Positions 55,901 to 63,157 of a stretch of 64,000 nucleotides of DNA are shown here, piece by piece. The position numbers and the translations under genes are program-made. The DNA is taken from positions 22,457 through 86,456 of the forward strand of contig JAJYWB010000019.1 in the NCBI GenBank assembly GCA_021791715.1, in the 5' to 3' direction. The stretch comes from Planctomycetota bacterium (lineage in GTDB: Bacteria; Planctomycetota; Planctomycetia; Isosphaerales; Isosphaeraceae). A model generated the notes under the pieces. It was not told where the DNA came from. It searched no databases and saw only the letters and a list, made by a program, of their open reading frames with translations. Position 1 is the stretch's first letter. Each line of letters opens with the position of its first letter.

Positions 55901-58900
55901 AACGAAAATTTCGCTGATTCGACCGCTCGCGGCCCGCGGTAAAGCGAATTTTGAACAAGCGAATGCACTTTTGCGCATGCGATCGTCGCTATCGGATCGC
56001 GCCCTCGCCGAGCTCGCTTCGATCTTGCTCGATCTCGACCGCCGCGCCCTCGCTGAAGAAACTATTCATATGATCATTAAACACGGAAAAAGCGAACGCG
56101 TTCCCGCGGGCGCCGCGTCTCGGACGTTCTGGACCGATCCGATTCAAGCCGGCGGTCGAGACGATGAAGCGAGGGGATCGATCGAAACGACGGCGATCGT
56201 CGCCTCGGCGATTGCTCGGATCGAGCCGAAATCCGCGACGCTCGCCGAATCGGTGAATTGGCTTGTCGCTCGACGTGCGGAAACCCCCGCGAGCGCTCTC
56301 GGCGATTGGGTCGTCGCGGTGTCGGCGTTTTACGGCGAGGCGAAGGCCGCGAACGATCGCTACACGCTCGCGATCCGCGTGGAGGACCGCGAGGTCGGCC
56401 GAATCGAAACCGACGCGAACGCCTCGACTCGATCGATCGAAGTTCCAGTCGACGTCCTCAAAATTCAAGGTAATCATCACATTACATTTGATATCGAAGG
56501 ACGAGGGACTTACGGTTACGCGATCGAATTGAGCGGGTTTTCGACCGATTTCGCCGCGGCCGCCAAAAACGCCGCGGGGGTCGATTTCGCGCTTGAGAAA
56601 CGCGTTTTCGAGGCGGGCCCGCCGATCGTCGCGGGCGAACCCTTGCCGACGGGCTTTTCGATCGCGGTCCATCCCGTTACTTTTGATAATATCGTTACAA
56701 AAGTTGCTCTTGGGGCGCCGTCGCGCACCCGCATCGTCGCGAGCCGGCCCGCGGAGGGCCGATCAAGACGCGACCGCGACGGTTTGATCGTGATCGATCA
56801 TCCCCCCGCGGGGGTCGCCCCGATCGTCGAATCGATACAATCACACGCGTCGGCGGTGAGGCTCCGCCGCGGCGAATTGATCTTTTGGTTCGCCCCCGGA
56901 ATCGACCCGGGAACGATCGTTTACGACTCGATCGGAACAATCTCGGGCGATTATCTCGCGCCCCCCGTCGAGATCGCCTCGGCTCGCGACGCCTCGAGAC
57001 GCGTTTTCGGATCAACCGGCGGGCTCGAAGTCCTCAAAAAAGGAGAAGCGTCCGACGATCCGTATCGCCCCACCCCCGACGAACTTTTGGCTCGCGGCAA
57101 GCGCGCAATCGCGCAAAAACATTACAATATCGCCGCGCGTGCTCTCGAACCTCTGTTCGAAAACTGGACCCTCCGCGACGAGATCGCCGAAGACGCCGCG
57201 GCGATCCTATTCGAAGCGACGCTCCAGGGAAACGATCCTCATAAGATCGTCCGTTACGGCGAAATCTTTAAAGAAAAATCGCCCGAAAAACCCGTATCAT
57301 TTAATTATGTGAATAAATTAGGCGACGCTTACCGCGCGATCGGCGAATTCGAGCGCGCCTGCGAGGTGAGGAGGGCGCTGATCGACGCGAGTAGACGAGA
57401 AGACGCGTCGATCGCCGAGATCTTGCGGGATAAGAATCGCCCGCTCGAGGCGATCGCGTTCGCTCTCGATTTGTGGCGACGCTATCCGATCGAGGCGTCG
57501 GTTCAATCCGATTTGTTCACGCAAGCACAGCTTTTGATCAAACACGCGACTCGCCGCGAAGCCGACGCGGGGAAATCGGCGGCGGCGGCTCCCAAGAGCG
57601 AGCTTTTATTCCAGGCGATCCGGCTGATCCAGGTTTTTCTCGGCGAATCCCCCCTCGATCCGATCGCCGACGAGGCGGCCTTGGCGCAACTTGGAGCGTT
57701 TCTTGAGCTCGAAGACGACGAAGCGGTGATCAAGCTCGCCGATCGCGATCAAAAGTTGTATCCGCGGAGCGAATTCGTCTCGGGTTTCGCATACGCCGAG
57801 GCGCTCGGCCTTTTTCGACTCGGTCGGTTCGACCGCGCGATCGAGGTCGCGAGCCGAATCGCAAAGGCGCCCCGAACCGATCGCGAAGGAGACGTTAAGC
57901 CCGATGAACGGCGCCTCGAAGCGCTCTATCTCTTGGGCCAAATCCACGAGGCTCGGAACGAGCCGGCGCTCGCTCTCGACTATTATAAACAGGTGAGCGA
58001 TCGATACCCCGAGGCCGCGATCGCCGTCGCCGAATACACGCGTAAGCAATTATCGATACCCGACGCGACGACGCTCCGCGAGCCGAAGAAATCCCAAGGC
58101 CGCGCGGCGCCGCACGCTCCCGCGGCGAACGACGCTCAGGACGACAAAGCCGAGCCCGAAGCCAAAGCCGAGCCCGAAGCCAAGCGCGTTCGGGTCGATT
58201 CGCCTTCGATCGAGATCAAATACCGCAATGTGGAATCGGCCGATGTGAAGGTTTATCCCGTCGATCTGATGCGGCTTTATGTCGAACGGCGCGGGCTTGA
58301 TCGGATCGAATCGATCGATCTCGCGGGAATCACGCCGCTCGTCGAAACGGCCGTCAAACTTGGCGACGGGCGCGATTTCGAGGAGAAGATCACGCGGATT
58401 CCGTTGCCGATTCAAGAACACAAAGCTTATCTCGTAACGGCTCGCGGGGGTGATTTGTACGCGTCGGGGGTCGCGGTCTTCAGCCCGCTTTCGCTCGACG
58501 TCGTCGAAGACGCGGCGGCGGGTAAGGCGCGCGTCACAGTGCGCGACGCCGCGAACGATAAACCGATTTCCAAAGTTCTGATCAAGGCGATCGGAACGGA
58601 GAACAAAGAAATCATCACGGGTTATACCGATCCCCGCGGAGTTTTCCTCGCCGAGGGAATCCGAGGAACCGCGACGATCATCGCTCGGCGCGGCTTCGAC
58701 GAATACGCGATCCATCGCGGCCGAACGCGGCTCGGTCCGCCTCCCGTCGTCAAACCCGAAACCGATTCGACGAAACAGGGTCCGGTCGTCGCTCCTCAAC
58801 AAGCGCAAACCCCCGCGGCGCAAACTCCGCTCGATCAGTCGCTCAAAGAACTTAATGAACGTATTATGATGCGGCAAATGGAGCGATCGCGGCGCGGAGG

Positions 58901-58952
58901 AGGTATCGAAGGCGGCATGGGAGGAGGAATGATGGGGGGCGGCATGATGTAA
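49980..58952 (+). CDS. Giant alpha-2-macroglobulin-like protein with TPR and STN domains
   Basis: About 2,990 residues. A signal anchor or signal peptide occupies 20-46 (AAFVLAAIILVAAPAQSALA). Residues about 70-480 are TPR helices. About 505-600 is an STN/secretin-N-like domain (MPFPNETSLEEVIGYIKAAA to VYYLEDGVLKIT). A second TPR block (610-820) precedes macroglobulin-type beta domains (825-1500, for example RPGETVSFWGTIRGVRDGKY). About 1630-1790 is the A2M core (YWNPKVVTDASGKAKIRF, then AWGTTESDDPLVG). A helical toroid domain (1830-2180) lacks the GCGEQ-type thioester. More TPRs (2360-2700) and a beta domain precede a Gly/Met-rich tail. It may act at the cell surface; the start could be the GTG three bases upstream, both after GGAGAAGG. 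Confidence 0.8.
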   Translation: MTLRSIGPRAFQRRVETSSILLDFVAAFVLAAIILVAAPAQSALAQAEMKPNEAETRVIARDRAFEPVAPVLPGSIVAAMQEKRYDAAIAELKTWAERAKPADKAYGVLIEAIALRLDKKLDSARTLLTRTIQADPDSVWRMKLESELVAVEIDARRFEAAEAILDRQARAVISAPNKDATAKIEERIADSMLKPEDSSTVADPKAASELLVRASDLARSPAEKARLLFRAAETARDYGYFREAIVDLQKFVRSYPNDKSYYEARYALGECLLLMNDDRSARRTWIDLADELASKRADAALDDLRARSLYRIADTYDLLTVFDDTTLRHSNPLVEAYRRKLEEEFEAEKARIPGLKDARNEGFQSVDQPIANANVNDEPNAAFNEGAGTKMNAGANKSSSNNTKPNDAFDRAESASKAAGDAERLRKIAERRTTLGIAALERFLAEYPEHPLAVRASFEIAAAREPIPASLIEATRGAFGSPRVGAMTLRTFDPRSQKVLNQLNRPIDMPFPNETSLEEVIGYIKAAAKADRGFNLPIYIDPIGLSEADKTMGSTVTIDLKGVPLRTTLELVLAQLGLVYYLEDGVLKITYENSEELSSKFESPSDRDWSIFWVEYNGRAEEAIADLRKFLAGEGYRAIAPEAKADFDRLAPIALVQLGRMLKIEDRIDDAIERWNECIKRFPNRVEAAASRGLILASEIEIADQLIKDRKYEEARTKLRAFIDRNPLDHDVAKILHRIARSYEMEKRYDDAIAVLREIVRRFPNYDTGEYAELQIATLLYSLEKPDESIRLYEKIAANPSNNHAETAEKMIREMKASYLSIRTPRKFRSGEKPHVVVAVRNIDKLTFSAYKLDPVAYFRKKHALCGVESLDIGLVAADYEWTVKVPGYAKYMYISANYDLPKIAIPGVWAIKVSDDKSLQATTLLIGGDVDAIVEASREQILVFAQDMKTGKGRAGARVLVSDGSRLILDAKTGADGVLLTNWNAAADKAPKDKIGCLVVDGGEIAATSLQLGKTQTDKIQPNMYLVLDRSKARPGETVSFWGTIRGVRDGKYVNDHKSKHRVEIVDPPGRKLFSKPIEVSTFGTFNDRIELPANAAEGSYKITLLNENGDRFDAFFEVDDREPPRIELAIELDRTSIARGEPLTGTVRAHDDSGAAIAGRTVSLKRPDGRIDERSTDAAGTFRFEFDTRPFDEEGPLTVEATVPEENVSVKASARLSLFDFDLAVKTDREVYHNGEIVNVVIEVSQLPGGFPKAGAASVAVGKRDDESSSYESVLMRLTVAIDPKTRVGKFSFTIDEKIDPDRRSSPSFFIAASATDRFGNRVEADHEIEARIEPKSAAIAFRGDRSEFRVGEEAKLELENRGDPATILFTYESNRILSYRLLNIQKGLNPVVWTVPSEQAPNCRASAIGMIGRELVTARRDLTIERGLKVSIKAVSETVKPGGAIELDIETVDRLGKPVSAELAVAVVDRMIEFESAIKDRNPIAEAFHKPFLLKGLIEAGSTNGFDYHSEMINIKDRVDDESRDQSTRADRDASGRVRDLLNEEVSNNPPAFDGKAEARRSNSMTGGMMMGGMGGMGGAVDTPRMKGSRDADASSDRIPREARGDDQKDKNAKAQKLVPPKPDAPRSRFVATAYWNPKVVTDASGKAKIRFAAPRNPVVLQARAWGTTESDDPLVGAASTEIRVNGSFSINLHTPAYLNEGDKPIFAAEIVNRGTARGEAKVKLVVGSGDRTKTIPRIVAIEPDSSTYVEFDAVEVPSADSLSAVVSAELIDLKDSVETTIPIRRRGIRVFATAAGTARDDTTTIVSLPPGPKYDSVKMHITIAPAIERFVIDAALGRVQTHEHAGADNTSIEAFGSPRTVDLASSAIAKIAAFSYIKKVQDKDGGEVSAAGDAARTAVSFLIAAQNSDGGFPAIVERNAERSDPIASARAVAALIAARADGFTADPAPLEKGAAYLIAALAKLDSADLETKISLIRPLAARGKANFEQANALLRMRSSLSDRALAELASILLDLDRRALAEETIHMIIKHGKSERVPAGAASRTFWTDPIQAGGRDDEARGSIETTAIVASAIARIEPKSATLAESVNWLVARRAETPASALGDWVVAVSAFYGEAKAANDRYTLAIRVEDREVGRIETDANASTRSIEVPVDVLKIQGNHHITFDIEGRGTYGYAIELSGFSTDFAAAAKNAAGVDFALEKRVFEAGPPIVAGEPLPTGFSIAVHPVTFDNIVTKVALGAPSRTRIVASRPAEGRSRRDRDGLIVIDHPPAGVAPIVESIQSHASAVRLRRGELIFWFAPGIDPGTIVYDSIGTISGDYLAPPVEIASARDASRRVFGSTGGLEVLKKGEASDDPYRPTPDELLARGKRAIAQKHYNIAARALEPLFENWTLRDEIAEDAAAILFEATLQGNDPHKIVRYGEIFKEKSPEKPVSFNYVNKLGDAYRAIGEFERACEVRRALIDASRREDASIAEILRDKNRPLEAIAFALDLWRRYPIEASVQSDLFTQAQLLIKHATRREADAGKSAAAAPKSELLFQAIRLIQVFLGESPLDPIADEAALAQLGAFLELEDDEAVIKLADRDQKLYPRSEFVSGFAYAEALGLFRLGRFDRAIEVASRIAKAPRTDREGDVKPDERRLEALYLLGQIHEARNEPALALDYYKQVSDRYPEAAIAVAEYTRKQLSIPDATTLREPKKSQGRAAPHAPAANDAQDDKAEPEAKAEPEAKRVRVDSPSIEIKYRNVESADVKVYPVDLMRLYVERRGLDRIESIDLAGITPLVETAVKLGDGRDFEEKITRIPLPIQEHKAYLVTARGGDLYASGVAVFSPLSLDVVEDAAAGKARVTVRDAANDKPISKVLIKAIGTENKEIITGYTDPRGVFLAEGIRGTATIIARRGFDEYAIHRGRTRLGPPPVVKPETDSTKQGPVVAPQQAQTPAAQTPLDQSLKELNERIMMRQMERSRRGGGIEGGMGGGMMGGGMM

Positions 58953-59121
58953 ATATCATCATTTATGATTATTGAAGAATTTTTCATGAAAGATCTCGCA
59001 CGCGAATATCGACGAGGCGCGCCTTCTCCCGGGGTCTGCCGGCGGGGCGTGCTTCGCGTTACAATCGCGCTTTCGAGAATTTCGTCCCTTTAACGCTTTT
59101 TGGTTCGCGAGGAATCGACGC

Positions 59122-60612
59122 ATGGCGACCGCAACGACTTCAAAATCAACCCCGACCGCGGCGACCGCCGATATCGGCCTGGTGGGGCTCGCGGTGATGG
59201 GTGAGAACTTGGCCCTCAATATGGAGAGTCACGGCTTTACCGTCGCGGTGTTCAATCGCACGACGGCGAAGGTGGACGCCTTCGTTGGCGGTCGCGGCGC
59301 CGGCAAGAAGTTCGTCGGCTGTCATTCGGTCGAGGATCTCGTCAAGTCGCTCAAACGGCCTCGCAAGATCATGATGATGGTGAAGGCGGGCGCCGCGGTC
59401 GACGCGGTGATCGACGAATTCCTCCCCCTGCTCGAACCCGGCGATATCCTGATCGACGGCGGCAACTCGTACTTCCCCGACACCACCAGACGAACCCAGG
59501 CGCTCAAAAGCAAGGGGATCTTGTTCGTCGGGACGGGAGTTTCCGGCGGCGAGGAGGGAGCGCTCAAAGGGCCTTCGATCATGCCCGGAGGGAATCCCGA
59601 AGCGTGGCCCGCGGTCAAGCCGATCTTCCAGGCGATCGCCGCCAAAGTCGCCGACGGAACGCCTTGCTGCGATTGGGTCGGCCCCGAGGGCGCGGGGCAT
59701 TTCGTTAAAATGGTGCACAACGGTATCGAATACGGCGATATTCAATTGATCAACGAGGCGTACGACGTGCTCCACTCGCTGCTGGGGCTCGGCGCCGACG
59801 ACCTGCACAAGGTCTTCTCGCAATGGAACAAGGGTCCGCTCGACAGCTACCTCATCGAGATCACGAGCGATATCTTCGCCTACAAAGATCCCGAATCGGG
59901 CAAGCCGATGGTCGATCTGATCCTCGACTCCGCCGGCCAAAAAGGAACCGGCAAATGGACCGTCGTCTCGGCGCTCGATCTCGGCGTGCCCCTCACGCTC
60001 ATCGGCGAGGCGGTCTTCTCTCGCTGCCTGTCGGCGATCAAAGAGGAACGAGTCGCCGCGAGCAAACTGCTCGCGGGCCCCAAACCGGCGTACGACGGCG
60101 ACCGTCAGGGACTGATCGACGACGTCGAAAAGGCTCTCTACGCCAGTAAAATCGTCTCCTACGCGCAGGGTTTCGCGCTCATGAGGGCGATGGGGGTCGA
60201 GGCGAAATGGGAGATCAACATGGGCGGCGTGGCGCTCATGTGGCGCGGCGGGTGCATCATCCGCAGCGCTTTCCTTGGTAAAATCAAAGAGGCTTTTGAT
60301 AAAAATCATAACCTCACAAACTTGATGCTCGATCCTTACTTCACCGCCGAGCTCGAACGGTGTTCCGACGGTTGGAGGCGCGTCTGCGCCCAAGCCGCGA
60401 CTCGCGGAATCCCGGCCCCCGCGATCTCCTCGGCGCTCGCGTACTTCGACGGATATCGCCGCGAACGACTTCCCGCCAACCTGCTGCAGGCGCAGCGCGA
60501 TTATTTCGGCGCGCACACGTACGAACGCGTCGACAAACCCCGCGGTCAATTCTTCCACACCAACTGGACGGGACACGGCGGAACGACCTCGTCGACCACG
60601 TACAACGTCTGA
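59122..60612 (+). CDS. gnd: 6-phosphogluconate dehydrogenase, decarboxylating
   Basis: Gnd oxidises 6-phosphogluconate to ribulose 5-phosphate and CO2 with NADP in the pentose phosphate pathway. The 496-residue protein has the dinucleotide fold GLAVMGENLALNMESHGFTVAVFNRT near its start, GTGVSGGEEGALKGPSIMPGG for substrate binding, and the catalytic HFVKMVHNGIEYGDIQLINE. Length and the C-terminal GRGQFFHTNWTGHGG-type end (here RGQFFHTNWTGHGG) are typical of the long form. About 15 residues at the start are extra. A strong terminator follows. Confidence 0.97.
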   Translation: MATATTSKSTPTAATADIGLVGLAVMGENLALNMESHGFTVAVFNRTTAKVDAFVGGRGAGKKFVGCHSVEDLVKSLKRPRKIMMMVKAGAAVDAVIDEFLPLLEPGDILIDGGNSYFPDTTRRTQALKSKGILFVGTGVSGGEEGALKGPSIMPGGNPEAWPAVKPIFQAIAAKVADGTPCCDWVGPEGAGHFVKMVHNGIEYGDIQLINEAYDVLHSLLGLGADDLHKVFSQWNKGPLDSYLIEITSDIFAYKDPESGKPMVDLILDSAGQKGTGKWTVVSALDLGVPLTLIGEAVFSRCLSAIKEERVAASKLLAGPKPAYDGDRQGLIDDVEKALYASKIVSYAQGFALMRAMGVEAKWEINMGGVALMWRGGCIIRSAFLGKIKEAFDKNHNLTNLMLDPYFTAELERCSDGWRRVCAQAATRGIPAPAISSALAYFDGYRRERLPANLLQAQRDYFGAHTYERVDKPRGQFFHTNWTGHGGTTSSTTYNV

Positions 60613-60622
60613 TCGGAACACA

Positions 60623-60666
60623 AGCGTTCGCGCCGAAGCGTGAAAGCCCGGCGCGAACGCTTTTTC
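60623..60666 (+). terminator. Strong intrinsic terminator after gnd
   Basis: AGCGTTCGCGCCG (60623-60635) and CGGCGCGAACGCT (60649-60661) pair without a mismatch for 13 bp around a 13-base loop and run into TTTTT. Confidence 0.92.
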
Positions 60667-60726
60667 AATGAAGCTCGCCCCGCTTTGAAATAAGAGTTTT
60701 ATAAATCAATTGACGAAAGAACGATT

Positions 60727-61824
60727 ATGCGATTGTCCGCGATCGGGATAAACGTATGTGATATTGACACTCCAGCTTTATTGTTAAACATGAGCGCGTT
60801 CGAGCGCAATATCGCGACGATGGCGGGCAGGTTCAAGTCGAGCGGGATCGGCTGGAGACCGCACGCCAAGGCGTTCAAATGTCCCGCGATCGCTCATATC
60901 CTCCTCCGCTCGGGAGCGTTCGGAGTCACCGTCGCCAAGGTTTCCGAGGCCGAGGTGATGGCCTCTGCGGGAGTTGAAGATATTTTGATTGCGAACATGA
61001 TCGTCGGCGCGGCGAAAACCTCGCGGCTCGCGGCGCTCGCTCGATTCGTGAACGTCAAGGCGTGTGTCGATCATATCGATCAGATCGAGCCGATGGCTTC
61101 CGCGGCTCGGGCGATCGGGACGACGATCGGCGTGTTGATCGAGGTCGATTTGGGGCTCAATCGATGCGGCGCCGCGAACGCCGAGATCGCCGCCGATCTG
61201 GCTCGCAGGGTCGCGAATTCGCGCGGCCTAAGGCTAGACGGAGTGATGGGTTACGAAGGCCATACGCTGATGATCGCCGACCCCGACGAAAAACGGCGGG
61301 CGATCATATCGGCGCTCGATCGATTGATCGAGGCTCGCGATCGGTTGACCGATCTGGGGCTCGCTTGCCCGATCGTCTCGGCGGGAGGAACGGGTTCTTA
61401 CCAATACACCGCCGATTACCGCGGGATCAGCGAGATCCAGGCGGGGGGAGGCGTTTTCGCATGCCTTTATTACACAAAGAGTTGCGGCGTGAAGGGGCAC
61501 GAGAATTCGCTCACGGTTTTGGCCACGGTCGTCGGCAGGCCCGCGGCCGATCGCGCGATCCTCGATATCGGTCAAAAATCGATCAGCCAACACCGCGAAA
61601 CGCCCGTCTTACGCGACCACCCCGAAACGCGCATTCTCAACCTCTCAGCCGAACACACCGTCGTCTCGACTCCGCGCGATTATCCGCTCAAAATTGGCGA
61701 TAAAGTGCACGTCGTCCCGGGTTACAGCGATTTTACATTCGTCCTCCACGATCGCGTTTTGGCGCATCGGAATGGCGTCGTTGAAGCAAGCTGGGAGCTC
61801 TGGGGAAGAGGCATGCTTCAATGA
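60727..61824 (+). CDS. D-threonine aldolase / DSD1-type PLP enzyme
   Basis: A 365-residue protein of the fold-type-III PLP family. The PLP lysine is Lys48 in RPHAKAFKCP. The barrel shows EVDLGLNRCGA and SAGGTGSYQYT for phosphate and cofactor contact. The C-terminal domain ends VHVVPGYSDFTFVLHDRVLA, whose His matches the metal-binding position of D-threonine aldolase and D-serine dehydratase, although the upstream PxHxC-like part reads PGYSD here. The reaction is probably cleavage or dehydration of a D-amino acid. The ATG at 60727 follows AAAGAACGATT. It stands alone after the gnd terminator. Confidence 0.82.
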   Translation: MRLSAIGINVCDIDTPALLLNMSAFERNIATMAGRFKSSGIGWRPHAKAFKCPAIAHILLRSGAFGVTVAKVSEAEVMASAGVEDILIANMIVGAAKTSRLAALARFVNVKACVDHIDQIEPMASAARAIGTTIGVLIEVDLGLNRCGAANAEIAADLARRVANSRGLRLDGVMGYEGHTLMIADPDEKRRAIISALDRLIEARDRLTDLGLACPIVSAGGTGSYQYTADYRGISEIQAGGGVFACLYYTKSCGVKGHENSLTVLATVVGRPAADRAILDIGQKSISQHRETPVLRDHPETRILNLSAEHTVVSTPRDYPLKIGDKVHVVPGYSDFTFVLHDRVLAHRNGVVEASWELWGRGMLQ

Positions 61825-62200
61825 CCGAATGGCTCGCTGGAAAATCGCTCATTTTTCGTGTCCCAATTCGCAGCAAGATGACAATTTACTATTAGAGGGC
61901 GCGTGCTTGGATCGGTCGCTCCAACAAGGTGAAATCGAGTGATATCGATTTCAGGCGACTCTCGATGATCGAGCGTCGCCAGGCTCAATTGTTAAGAAAG
62001 GCTCGTTTCGGAGTGTTCGAGTCGATTCCGGTCGAAATTGACCTCGATCAAAATCGCTCGATGCCGTATTTTCGTCGTCACCGTTCGCGCGTCGACCGAA
62101 CATGTCGTAGGTTCCAATAAGATCCGGTTGAAGTCGCCGGCTTTCAATCGTTCCTGGTGGATCGGTTCCAAATTTCTGGCTGGAAAGGGATCAAACGGCC
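61825..62200. other. Intergenic gap
   Basis: About 375 bp without a recognisable gene. It ends in GGAAAGGGA, the likely Shine-Dalgarno of the next gene. I see no clear promoter or terminator. Confidence 0.4.
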
Positions 62201-63019
62201 GTGAGCGGAAAATCGAGCCAATCACGACGGCGTTACACCCCAGGGGTGGAATCGCTCGAGGCGCTCAGGCTGCTGAGCGCCGCGACCGCGATGCCGAACG
62301 TCGTCGCTCCGCTCGAGTTAGGCTCAAATTCACCGACTCCGAACACGACCGACACGCTCAACACGGCGCAGGCGCTCGCGTCGATCGCGTCGACCGCGAC
62401 TCCAGGCTCGACTTATCCCGTCGTCACTTCGACGATTATGTCGACTTCGATACAAACTTCGACCGCTTCGACCGCGACGGTCAATCCCTCGGCGATCGCC
62501 TCGGGGCTGTCGCAGCTCGATCGGTATTTGAATCGAGCCTGGTTCCGCGCCGGGATCCCCATCCAGCAGCACGCCGACAACACCCAGGCGGTTTATCTCA
62601 TGCTGCTGCAAAAAATGGGACGAACCAAATTTGATCAGCTCGTGGCGCAGATCGGCGTAAACGGCATCCGCGACGTCCTCAGCCAAGAAACCGACGACGG
62701 CCCCGATTTCTTCCGCGCCGTCGACACGATCAAAAAACGAGCCCAACGTGAACGGACGTTCCAACCGCTCGAATCGGCGTCGATCCAGCCCTCGACCGCT
62801 TCGACGACCGACCCCGGATCGCTCCGCAACACGCTCGACGAGGTGATCGGACAAATGCTGAGCCCGCGCGAGGCCGAACTGATCCAGGCCACCCTCAAAG
62901 GCGAAACCCCAAGCGAAATCGCGTCGAAATGGGGCGTCGCTCCCAAAACCGTCAGTAACGAAAAAACCCGCGCCATTCAAAAACTTCGCGGCGCCCTCGG
63001 AAACACGCTCGTCGATTGA
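62201..63019 (+). CDS. Sigma-70-region-4-like protein with planctomycetal surface-type leader
   Basis: A 272-residue protein. It starts GTG at 62201 after AAAGGGA, then RRRYTPGVESLEALRLLSAA, a short leader that on planctomycetal secreted proteins is usually followed by an extracellular part. Residues 35-95 are Ser/Thr-rich. A helical domain (about 100-185, YLNRAWFRAGIPIQQHADNT, AVDTIKKRAQRE) and a C-terminal helix-turn-helix follow: MLSPREAELIQATLKGETPSEIASKWGVAPKTVSNEKTRAIQKLRGAL, a clear sigma region 4 / LuxR-type fold. It could be a divergent ECF-like sigma factor. The leader and the cytoplasmic DNA-binding part do not normally go together. Confidence 0.7.
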   Translation: MSGKSSQSRRRYTPGVESLEALRLLSAATAMPNVVAPLELGSNSPTPNTTDTLNTAQALASIASTATPGSTYPVVTSTIMSTSIQTSTASTATVNPSAIASGLSQLDRYLNRAWFRAGIPIQQHADNTQAVYLMLLQKMGRTKFDQLVAQIGVNGIRDVLSQETDDGPDFFRAVDTIKKRAQRERTFQPLESASIQPSTASTTDPGSLRNTLDEVIGQMLSPREAELIQATLKGETPSEIASKWGVAPKTVSNEKTRAIQKLRGALGNTLVD

Positions 63020-63157
63020 TCTTCGTCATATCACAATCTAATATAATCAATAACTAGAATTATAATTATTGAGAATTATTTTCCGATTCTGTATATTCGG
63101 ACGGTCGTTTTCGCACATGATCACGGTATCATAGCCGCTCGCTTTCGATTTTTCTCG

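Noticed and set aside
55490..56500. Thioester site in the A2M-like toroid domain
   Set aside because: No GCGEQ-like motif is present; the corresponding stretch reads HEHAGADNTS.
59146..60621. 491-residue open frame opposite gnd
   Set aside because: Shadow of gnd on the other strand; no motif and atypical amino-acid composition.
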